In this document: positions 55,158 to 64,000 of the stretch, piece by piece
Layout of the letters: every line of letters begins with the position of its first letter
Numbering within the stretch: the stretch's first letter is position 1
The notes under the pieces: model-generated
Told to the model about the DNA's origin: nothing
Database searches by the model: none
What the model saw: the letters and a program-made list of their open reading frames with translations, nothing else
Program-made: the position numbers and the translations under genes
Assembly (NCBI GenBank): GCA_020912385.1
Contig: CP087208.1
Coordinates: forward strand, 248,001-312,000
Length of the DNA stretch: 64,000 nt
From: Neofusicoccum parvum
Taxonomy: Eukaryota > Ascomycota > Dothideomycetes > Botryosphaeriales > Botryosphaeriaceae
Direction: 5' to 3'

Positions 55158-55684
55158 TCAGAGCTCGTCTTTCCCAAATACATTCTTCCAACAGTCGTTT
55201 CCTTGACTGCATTTTGGCCCATCAGCTTTCTTCCCCGCCGCCGTGAGCCCACACTTGAAGCTCCTGGTGTTCATGGCGAATGTGGAATTCAACGCCGCTC
55301 TATCACCACCGGCGATCCCGAGCCCAGCTCCCCCGCATTTGTTCTGCCTACAGTCTCAAACATCAGCACTGCATAAAATCCAATTACTTCTTCAACTCAC
55401 GGGAACAAAGTGCACTTGGCGAGGCCACCCGGATTTGGAAACCTGACGCTCCTGCTACGATTGTGCCAGGAAGCTTCGATATCCGTACACTCTTTGGCGT
55501 TTGCGAGTAACGTGTGGAATGGTTCTGACGCGTTCCAGGCGGGGAAGGGCGAGCTTTCCCATGTCCCGTATTCGTAAAGCCGGAACCACGTGAACATGAT
55601 GCCCTCGTCGTTGAAGTCTGGGTGGGCATAGCTGGAAACCATTGAGAGTCCTGGAAGAATGATAAAGAATGAGCTGAGCTGCAT
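55158..55684 (-). CDS. Small secreted cysteine protein ending in KDEL
   Basis: Model: exon 55684-55401, intron 55400-55348 (53 bp, GTGAGT donor, TGCTGATG branch site, TAG acceptor), exon 55347-55158, 157 residues. The signal peptide is MQLSSFFIILPGLSMVSSYA. The mature part includes MFTWFRLYEYGTWESSPFP, a conserved-looking CTLFPQNKCGGAGLGIAGGD, and paired cysteines CGLTAAGKKADGPKCSQGNDCW. The last four residues before the TGA are K-D-E-L. That is the form of an ER-retrieval signal, though fungi more often use HDEL. No known domain; similar small secreted proteins exist in plant-associated fungi. Whether KDEL is functional is unknown. Confidence 0.78.
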
Positions 55685-56197
55685 GTTGGCAGGACAATTC
55701 AATTTTTCCGTTGCTTGCTGCGACGCTGCAAAGTGGAAGAGCGGGGCCGGGTTTATGTAGACGTGAACTTCAACATATCATCTGCCAAAGGCCAGATGTC
55801 CCCCAAAGCAACAGATCACCTGGCAAAACCTATCGCATCAAACATGGCCGTGTTGGTCTTCTGGAGCAAGGTTGTGTTGGTGCGATGGAACAAGTTGGTG
55901 TAACAGATAACACCAACTTGTTTGACCACAGGAACGCCCATCCAAGAGAGGAATTCCCTTACAGCTTCAGGCCTAGATAGATTTACCCTAAACCCGAGCA
56001 CTATTACATTGATTCTGTGAAACTTTGCATGATTGGTGGCAGTGGCACTCCCGCTCCCTTGCCAACTTTCCGACTTTGCCTATTGGTGCAACACATTTTT
56101 GATTACTCGAGAGGACATCCCGCCGCAGTGAAGAGCATCATTACAGACTGCAGGCCGTGGAGGGCTCCGTGTAGCTTAATATCTTCAACTACAAAGG
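55685..56197. other. Intergenic region with perfect inverted repeat
   Basis: About 510 bp. The arms 55889-55901 (AACAAGTTGGTGT) and 55910-55922 are exact reverse complements around an 8-base spacer. No gene recognised. Confidence 0.55.
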
Positions 56198-58998
56198 TCA
56201 TATCCAGATACTTTCATTCTCCATGGAAGAGGCAAATATCTCCAAGCTATCTCCAATTATATTTACCAATGCCCAACTTGTGTTTCCTTGAAAGATGCGG
56301 GCCCAGATCTTGATGACGGCCAGAGCCATGCTGCGAGGATCAATGTCATCGTCATTCGCAGAAGATGAGAAGAGTTCCATTGAGGACTGGGCTTCTTTGA
56401 TAATGCTCTTGACCCATAGGATAATGCGTGTTTCGTAATCTGATTATCGACAAACGTTAGGGAAGAGACTCGTTGTGAGGAAATTTCCGTACCTGCTACC
56501 GGTTCTTCCTCTTTGATACCATCTGATTCGACTTGATACAGCCAACGGCTTAGAAATACAGCGCACTCAAGACTACAAACAGAGGTGTGTATGCTCCAGA
56601 AGAAATGCTGGCTCTTCGCTACGAAATCGATGCCGAGTTTGATAGGGATGCTGAGAGCATGCACCGAGTGTAGAAGTGCTGGAATTACCATCTTGCTTCG
56701 TTCGACGTGCGGAAGATTTCCCAAGGCAGCAGCAATCCGCAGAGGGTCTCGGGTGTGGAGCTCTCTGTGCGGTCCAATGTCAAGAACCAGCCGCACATAA
56801 GCCAGCGCGAGGAAGCAAGTGGAAGTGAACGGGATCGGCCCGTTAGGATTGTGAGGATCGAGACTTGATTCTGAGGACTTTTGCCACCTGAGTTTCCACC
56901 GTTGAAGAGTAAGCCTGGGAGTCAGGTCAGTAATTTGCGCTTTGCCCTGAATATTGGCATTCTCCCATAAACGACTTACTCAAGCTGTTCTCCCAGACCA
57001 TAAGTTTCGGATGATGCAAGGAATGAAAGTTGACGGATACAGAAGCTCCTCTGTATCAACGCAAGAAGCAGAACGAAGTTTCCTAGCGGAGAATCAAAAT
57101 GATCTGGTGATTCAGGCACCTCATCCGGCTTCGACAGGAGTGAAGAAAGTGCATCCTGGAATAATGGCTCTGGAGAAGGCATTGATACAGTCAAAGCCTG
57201 CCACTCTGATGCCGTTCTTGCCTCCCACCTACGAGATGAGCAAGGTAGTCTGAGGTGTATCTCATTACCCAAAATCACCGGTGGTAAATTATAAGTGATA
57301 GTGTGAATCGTGAGAAAGCAGAACGCTATCAGTTTCGTACGCCGATCACCTTCGGTGTGAGCCCACTTGTGCCAATCGTTGCCATCAGAATCAATCAAGC
57401 TGGGATCATCTCTCAATCCCAGTTCTCGGAGGCACCGGGACAGACTACCTTGGAGTTCCGTAGCTTCTCGCATCATTTCCGGGTGGTCTTCCCAGGTCGC
57501 GAAGATTGTGACGAGCAGCAAGGCTCGAACGGTCTGCATGCGCTCATGCCTGGATTGGGGACTGTATTCGAGGTCTCTGAACCGCGGTTGCGAATTGTGA
57601 CCATGTTCCCTGCGGTTTCTAGCGGCGGACCTGAAGCTATCTGACCGAACCTCTGCAAATTTCCTCATACGGCGCCGTCGTTGCTCAAATGCAACCGCTC
57701 TGGCGGCGTCAAATAGCTTTAAGCCGTTGGTATTCTCAAATCGATGCTGGGCTCCTATAGCGGCCATCGAGAGCAAGAGCTCTGGCGCACATTCATCCAA
57801 ACGGAAAGTTGGCACATGTATGAAAGGTAGATGATCATGGAACCCCAGGAAATATCCTGAAATGTACCGAGTTAAGGTATGTCTCGACGGCAAAATGAAC
57901 CCTGGAAGGACATGCTCGAAGCTTTGTAAGGAAATCCGCAGCCTGTCGTGGTGCATGTCATTGACGTTCCACGGCGGCTCTATGGTATTCATTTGATCAA
58001 ACGCCGCTGAGTTGTGTCAACCAAACTCGACTTCCACATGTATTTTCTCCCACTTACTTAGACCTTCAGTGTTGGCTTGAATGGATATGGATCGAGTTAC
58101 TCTTCGCACGTTTGATCGGATGTCCTCAGCGGAAGTTCGTTGATAGCGTGTATTTCTCTGATTACCGTCTTTCTCACGTGGGCCATGACTTATACTGTTA
58201 TTACTGGCTGCCAAGTCAGGAGGTAGGTGATCTTCCAAGCCCGATGTTAATCCAGGAAATGTCAATGAGTTCCAATCGGAGCTCAATCCCATATAGTCGA
58301 CGAATTCCGCAAAGCCCTGGAAGGGATCGTAGCTATTGTCGGAAAGTGACATGTCTTGGTCTGATTTTGTTAGCGAAAATGACATACTTACTGTAGGATC
58401 TGGGTGCATACATGGCTGCCAATCGGCTTGGCTACGACGCAGGTCCTGGTCGTTGCTGCAGGTGATCTCGGTTGTCAGATCCGGCAATATGGAGAGAGCG
58501 TTCGTGGCGTGGCTACTCGCTAGCGCAGGAGTGTCCGGCTCAGACGGCAAGGGCCGCAAGGCCTCTAAGTCCAGAGCATTGCCATCGGCGTGCCGAGATG
58601 AGATGGCTGCAGCAGTAGCCGCATGGTCCACGTCGACAGGGGCTGGGCCTGAGCGACCTGGAGAAGGTGGTGAATACGCGTCCACCCCCCGAGCAGTCCT
58701 CGATGCATCCGCGGGCGGAGGGTCTACTTGCTCTTGCTCTGTCTGTGGGTGCGCAAGGCGTTGGTGGCGGGTCAAAAGATCTCTGCGCGCGAAGACCCTA
58801 TTGCAGTAACACTTGTAAGGCTTCTCCTTCGTGTCTGTATCTCATTGTAAACATATGCGCTTTTGATGCGTTCCTGTCGTGTGGAGCGTGGGAACACTGG
58901 TGCATACGAGTGCGAACATGGCGCTGCAAATGTTCGAGCCGAACAAACGATCTCTGGCAGTGAGGGCACACTGAGTTACGCCTTTCGTTTGAGGCCAT
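56198..58998 (-). CDS. C2H2 and fungal_trans domain transcription factor, five exons
   Basis: Model: exons 58998-58908, 58834-58058, 58006-56980, 56914-56493 and 56439-56198; introns of 73, 51, 65 and 53 bp, all with GTATGC, GTAAGT or GTACGG donors and CTRAC-type branch sites; 852 residues. Two N-terminal C2H2 fingers span the first junction: CPHCQRSFVRLEHLQRHVRTH, then KEKPYKCYCNRVFARRDLLTRH. A disordered linker follows, then a fungal-specific transcription-factor domain (SGYFLGFHDHLPFIHVPTF, LLLVTIFATWEDHPEMM, RTKLIAFCFLTIHTITY, NPNGPIPFTSTCFLALAYVRL) and a helical end (AVIKIWARIFQGNTSWAL). This is the class of C2H2 regulators with a Zn-cluster-type middle region. Targets unknown. A second, 31-bp GT-AG lookalike near 58391 was not used because it breaks the frame. 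Confidence 0.9.
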
Positions 58999-60239
58999 AG
59001 CCGGCGAGTGCGGCGAATCACCGTTGGGTACGGCGGTGCGGAGGTGAAGATGGGCCCTGGACAGGAGAGGGGGGAGAAAGAGCGCGCCACCCTGAAAAGT
59101 TTTAGTGTTAACGGGCTGCGTCAGGCTAGTCGGCGACATCCCCAATTTAATCCCCGCACTCCTCGCTTGGCGTGCGCCGGGATGTTGGAGAAAGAAGAAA
59201 TGCGACAACGTCACTGCTGTAGAAGAGAGAGCTGTTCGCCAAGACCGAAGGTAGTCCGCAGGTCGAAGGTTTTCTGCAATGAGTACGGTATGCAAAACTC
59301 CGGGACATTCCAGCTTTAAGCACTTCCAGCCTTGGATGAAGTTGGAGAAGCCATAACAGACTTCTGACTCCCCGAAATCACTCACTTTACTCTAGAGACA
59401 TCTGTTCAAGAAGTGTACGCAGCCTCTGAAGATTTAGTAGCAGTCATGTGAACCAGTGTTAACGTGCAGATGAGGGGAATGAATGACCTAATGCGAATGC
59501 TTGCCATGTTGCCCGTGTCTCGAGCGATCAGCTCCGCATCCAAAGCTCATCCTCATTGGTTTGCAAGCCGCAATGTACACTCATCCATCATCCATCATCC
59601 ATTACTCATTTAATGTGAGATCGACGAAGACGTTGCAGTGGAAATGCCAAGCAAACTGCCGACGCATATGTTCTCCTCGCGTCTGGCTACGAATCGGGTG
59701 GCGCGGCATATACGAATGCACCAACAGTGGTTCTGGTCGAGGCTGTCATAGAAGAACCCGCGACTTAGGGTCAACGGCTCTAGCGCCCTTGCGTCACAAC
59801 TCCGCCCAGAGACTTCGTTTTCAAACGCCCTCGGGCTGCTAAACAATGTTGGAAAGCAAATGTGGAGCTGAATACACCACCACCAAGCAGAGGCCAGATC
59901 GCAGCCACCGAAACTGCACTCCAGTTATCTCCCAAGGCTCCGAGAAACCGGCACAAATCTGCAACGCACACTGAAAGAAGAAGATGGAGGTGCGGAGGAT
60001 CCACGTAAGGATTGGTCGGCTAGCGCCGCCATGATACGCCACTCGCGCGTCCCTCACAGCCCACCCGCTCGGGAACTCCACTAGATGCAGAGAGAAAACA
60101 CCACCGCCGTCATCCTCCCGGATTCCACGGCCGAGTCGCTGTCGATGGATCCCACGGTCCGATTTGCTTCTGCTATAGAATTGTTGATAAGCTCCTCGTT
60201 GAAGTTCCTCGCTCAATCTTCACTTCCAAACCTTTCAAT
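58999..60239. other. Divergent intergenic region
   Basis: About 1.2 kb between the regulator and the aquaporin genes. Nothing else recognised. Confidence 0.6.
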
Positions 60240-61920
60240 ATGAATATCACGCAGCCTTCTGAGAAGTATATGGTCATGCCAGGAAGGCGGAAAAAACGCA
60301 ACGACAACGATGTAGAGCGTCAAGCACCTCAATCGCGGCGGCTGCGTGGCTTCAGCTGGCTGCCGAACAAGATCAGAAACCACTTCATTGCCATGCTCGG
60401 CGAGTTCGTCGGCACATTTTTGTTCCTCTTCTTTGCATTCTCCGCTACGCAAATTGCGAACACTGTTGCGAAAAGCTCTACATCTGGAACACCGAACACT
60501 TCCGATCTGCTTTTTATCAGCCTGGCTTTCGGTTTCTCTCTTGCCGTGAATGTCTGGGCCTTCTTTCGCATCTCCGGGGGCTTGTTCAACCCGGCAGTGA
60601 GTTCTCCACCACCGCTATCTTCCTCAATATTTCAGCTCGTAACACATACACGCAGGTTACCTTGGGCATGTGCCTTATCGGGGCCGTCGGCTGGATCCGG
60701 GGCGGATTGATCTTCTTGTCGCAGATCATTGGTGCTATTGCCGCGGCAGGTATCGTTTCTGCCCTCTTTCCGGGTAATCTAAACGTCCGCACGACACTCA
60801 CAAATACTTCCATTGCTCGAGGTTTATTCATTGAGATGTTTTTGACGGCCATGCTGGTCTTTACTGTTTTTATGCTGGCTGCGGAGAAGCATAAGGGAAC
60901 CTTTCTCGCGCCAGTTGGCATCGGTCTGGCTCTCTTCGTTGCAGAAATGTCAGGTACGATTTGCAGTTCCCCATTCAGCCTGAACGAGGAAAGATCTAGA
61001 CTAGCTTACCAATTCTCCAGGCGTATATTTCACTGGCGGTAGCCTCAATCCCGCCCGCTCCTTCGGCCCTGATGTTATTCTGCACACCTTTGACGGTTAT
61101 CACTGGATCTACTGGGTCGGCCCGGCCCTGGGCTCTCTCCTCGCCGTCGTAATGTACCGTCTGATCAAGACACTCGAGTACGAAACCGCCAACCTCGGTC
61201 AGGACTTCGATGAGAATGAGATCGAAGCCTTCGACCCCGGTGAGGATCCACAAAACCCCGAAGACGTCCGCCGCCCAACCGGAACGAGTGCCGTCAAGCT
61301 AGGACCTCCGTCTGGTACGTCTTGAAAAGCACGCATTCTTATAAACAGCTTTCATCCCTTCCATCCCAGCCGTCCGCCTCTTCTCTAACCAAACCCCCTA
61401 TCCAACAGATCAGTCCGGCTCCCCCGTCGCCCACACCTACTCCAACGACGCCACCATCTACGCCCCAAGCTCGCGCCACTCCAACGACCCCAAGCACCTC
61501 TCCCCAGAAAGCACACCCCGCAGCCCAACCTTCCCCCAGCACGCCGGGAGGGCCAACGGCCACGCCCGCAACCCCAGCCACCCCCAGCAAAACATCTCCC
61601 CACCGACCAACGACCCCCGCCACGCCCAGCAGCCCGTCTACTACCCGCACGACCCGGCCACCGCGTTCCAGCCGCCACGCCAGGGCCACCCGGTGCAGAA
61701 CGGCCACGTCGACGGCCGCGGCGGCGGCGACTCGCTGGAGCACGGCCGCTCGAGGCGGAGCAGCGAGGCCGCGGGCCAGCTGCCGTATCCGCACCAGATG
61801 GGCGGGCCGCTCGGGCAGAATCCGGTCTACCCGCCGGCTGCGAATGGCGGGCATAGGCATTTCTCGCGGGACCCGGAGGTGTATCAGGGGGATGATGGGG
61901 AGGAGAGGGGGAGGGTGTGA
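60240..61920 (+). CDS. Aquaporin-family channel with long cytosolic tail
   Basis: Model: exons 60240-60596, 60656-60953, 61021-61314 and 61409-61920; introns of 59, 67 and 94 bp; 486 residues. It is a six-helix MIP channel: ML-GEFVGTFLFLFFAF in helix 1, the first pore motif NPAV split exactly at exon 1/exon 2, LIGAVGWIRGGLIF, LAPVGIGLALFVAEMSG and the second pore motif SLNPARSFGPDV in exon 3. The G-D rather than small/bulky pore pattern cannot be resolved by eye, so water versus glycerol selectivity is open. Reading through the third intron stops at once, but splicing it adds a 170-residue His/Pro/Asn-rich disordered tail ending in EERGRV. The tail is unusually long for an aquaporin. The N-terminus is basic and cytosolic. 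Confidence 0.9.
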
Positions 61921-63148
61921 GAGGGGGTTGGGAATGCGTGCGCGGGTTTGGTTCGGGAGTTTGAAGGGCTTTTTGTTTATATAAATATTGGAGTAGGAGT
62001 AATGTATTCAATCTGTAGTAATAATGAGGTCTGTGAGTTGTGGAAAGGGGTAACAAAGCAGAATGCTTAAAAATACGGGCCGATGCTGTAAGATATAGCG
62101 TAGGCATTTTGGGTTGGCCTTTTAATTACTAAGTGATTCATCATTTTACAAAGCTGCAAAAAAAAACAATGAAAAAGCGCTAGCTACTGATGTCGTGCCG
62201 AATAGTCAGCATGCCGTCACTTCTTCATCCGCTTCCAGACTCCCATCTTCTCCTCTCTTTCTTGTTCAGAGTTTCTGGGCCATCTCAAGGCTCACCTCGC
62301 TCTTTGTAGCTATGTGAAGTGCGTGCTTGTAACTCCAATTGGCTTTGACAGCAGCACCTGCCGGGGCGAGCATATCCTGGGCATATCCTGGATTCTCTCG
62401 AATTGCTCTACCGCACTATCACCAGAGCCTATGTAGCACATATAATTCATGGGCCTGCTTGATAGTATCTTGAGATCCGCTCTGAGTTTAAGGAGATGTT
62501 GCGCACGCTCTTCTTGTAGATTGACTTGTCACTTTTAAATAGCTGCCGATATCGACTTCGGAACTTCTAACTTCTAAGATTGCACATGATGCAGAAGGAA
62601 CTTTGCTTCATTCCAGTAGCCACAAGGGATTATGAGACTCATGGGTTTCTCAAGGCTTCCAAATGTTGAATTGTCTTCTGCTTAAAGAGACACCGGTTCA
62701 AACAACAGTACGAGATATTCCAGAGTTGCGCCCTGAAGCGGCGAGCGGAGAAACCCATCAGAAATACAATCCAACGAGAACGCATTAGATGAAAACCAAT
62801 ACAGCATGCCAATAGCTGAAGTCTAAACAAGCTCCAGAGTCCACAATCACAGTAGCCACAGCGTTGCACTCCACCCCAGTCCCACACCGCACGCCGCATA
62901 CCCACGCGCCTCCTCAACTAAAGCTCGCTGCCCTCTACATAGCCCTCAAGACCAAGTCCTGCCATACTACTAACGGGATGTTTAGCGGGATAGACTCAAG
63001 CGTGAAAAAAAAAACATTAAATGGAGAGTGAAATGTGGGTTGCTGGCGCGACAACGAATTGTTGATACTTATGATGCGGTCGGTATGTCATTACTTCAAA
63101 TCTCATACCCATTCCAGACAAGTGCGGGCTTTGGACAAGTCCAATTCC
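61921..63148. other. Intergenic region
   Basis: About 1.2 kb; AT-richer, no gene or RNA recognised. Confidence 0.55.
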
Positions 63149-63818
63149 CTACATACCTCGTACTTCCACGTGCTCGTAGTACTGTCTGTCTAGGCCCCAT
63201 TGAGAAAAGGTGCACTTGTCATGCAACTCATCCATCACGACGTCAAGATCCCTGCGTGCATTCTGATTCCAGTCATACCCCTCAAACGCAACCAAAAGAT
63301 CCTGCAGCTTTGTGCCCAACTGTGCCGCGTCAAGTTGAGAACTCTCGACTTTGTACCATTCAGTACCGTAATCTGGCACGAAGTCAGGTAAGTAGATATT
63401 ATGATAGAAGCAAGACAGAGAATGCCATGTTACAGTTGCCATCAAAGCTAGGATGCTTGATATATGTCCACTCCAACCACTTGCCGATCCTTCGCGTTTG
63501 AGCTTGTGCATTTTGGTTCAAGGTTTGCCTAATCGGAACCGTGGATTTGGTGTTCTCCTCTGAACTATATTATCTATCAGCTCTATGTATAGCACGTAAT
63601 GATGAGGGGCTACGCACGCAAAGGATGGATTCTCCGTCAAGTATGATGATCGGAATGTTCCATCTCCGAATTTAAGGAAGAAGCAGGGTCTTCCATTTGG
63701 CTGCCTGAATTTCAGCAAAGTAGAGACACTCAGGCACCTTACTCACTTGAGAGATCGAAAGGCCCTGGCGAGGGTCTGGGGTGATGATACAGTAGCAAGT
63801 CAGACTTCCGGAAGCCAT
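63149..63818 (-). CDS. Unrecognised small four-exon protein
   Basis: Model: exons 63818-63747, 63700-63618, 63564-63434 and 63372-63149; introns of 46, 53 and 61 bp (GTGAGT, GTGCGT and GTAACA donors; CTGATAG and CCTGACTTC branch sites); 169 residues. Each join keeps one frame, and the spliced product reads like a real protein: GLSISQPNGRPCFFLKFGDG, TRRIGKWLEWTYIKHPSFDG, NYYGTEWYKVESSQLDAAQL, LLVAFEGYDWNQNARRDLD, WGLDRQYYEHVEVRGM. No signal peptide is seen at MASGSLTCYC, and I know no matching family. The last GTATGT near 63150 could be a further donor, making the protein slightly longer. Confidence 0.6.
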
Positions 63819-64000
63819 ATTGAATCTGCTTTGGGGGAGAGATCTGTGGGGGACAAATGGAAGTCAGCCTTGCGAGACTGCCACCCTTTTACCCCGCGTT
63901 GGGGCGCAGCTTTTATTATGTTCTGATTGCTATTATTAGAACATCACATGTTCAGCTGATATCTCTTAAGTCGCCTCTGTTCGCCAAATGACGCCACATG

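Noticed and set aside
55711..55980. 89-codon open frame over the inverted repeat
   Set aside because: The frame is explained by the palindrome and has no start context or family features.
58361..58391. GTAAGT...GCTAAC...CAG intron lookalike in the C2H2/fungal_trans gene
   Set aside because: It would be 31 bp, shorter than all other introns in the window, and its removal breaks the reading frame.
1..64000. CRISPR arrays, prokaryotic operons or phage-like features
   Set aside because: No regularly spaced repeats; introns, tRNA intron and gene families show a fungal nuclear genome.

Overview
The window is from a filamentous ascomycete (Pezizomycotina; a dothideomycete would fit, but the class is not proven). 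The evidence is short spliceosomal introns of mostly 46-115 bp with GTRNGT donors and CTRAC-like branch sites, typical fungal families (Zn2Cys6 and C2H2 regulators, deuterolysin, DUF7708, DUF7025-AAA, F-box proteins, MFS sugar transporter), an intron-bearing tRNA-Ser(CGA), and a repeat block carrying a repeat-induced point mutation (RIP) signature. All gene models are conceptual: exons were joined where splice signals and reading frame agreed.

Layout. 1-5760 is a graveyard of nested retroelements: a reverse-strand gypsy gag-protease remnant running off the left edge, a 5'-truncated LINE 3' end with a 15-bp target-site duplication, a plus-strand chromovirus (RNase H, integrase, chromodomain) and a small un-mutated solo-LTR-like island. 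The boundary to GC-rich DNA near 5760 is abrupt. 6123-16065 holds two poorly characterised low-complexity proteins, a 219-bp tandem repeat with an exchanged hairpin, an ACMSD-like amidohydrolase and a broken FAD oxidase. 16066-30164 carries a deuterolysin, a small membrane-anchored protein, tRNA-Ser, a heme-oxygenase-like protein, a C2H2 regulator, a UBC6-type E2 and a secreted eight-cysteine protein.

30738-36997 looks like a small sugar or polyol utilisation cluster: a Zn2Cys6 regulator divergent from an L-arabinitol/xylitol-type dehydrogenase, followed by an MFS sugar transporter. 37099-43052 is a divergent pair of large proteins, a DUF7708 NLR-like protein without a P-loop and a DUF7025-AAA ATPase. 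43627-49050 contains three F-box-type proteins and one small conserved protein. 50637-55684 holds a secreted deacetylase with three related N-terminal modules, an SDR and a small secreted protein ending in KDEL. 56198-63818 holds a C2H2/fungal_trans regulator, an aquaporin with a long cytosolic tail and an unrecognised small protein.

No single unmistakably new system is visible. The best leads are the duplicated hairpin-bearing repeat at 8311-8735, the nested and strand-biased RIP history, the DUF7708/AAA pair, the regulator-dehydrogenase-transporter cluster, and the KDEL-tailed secreted protein.
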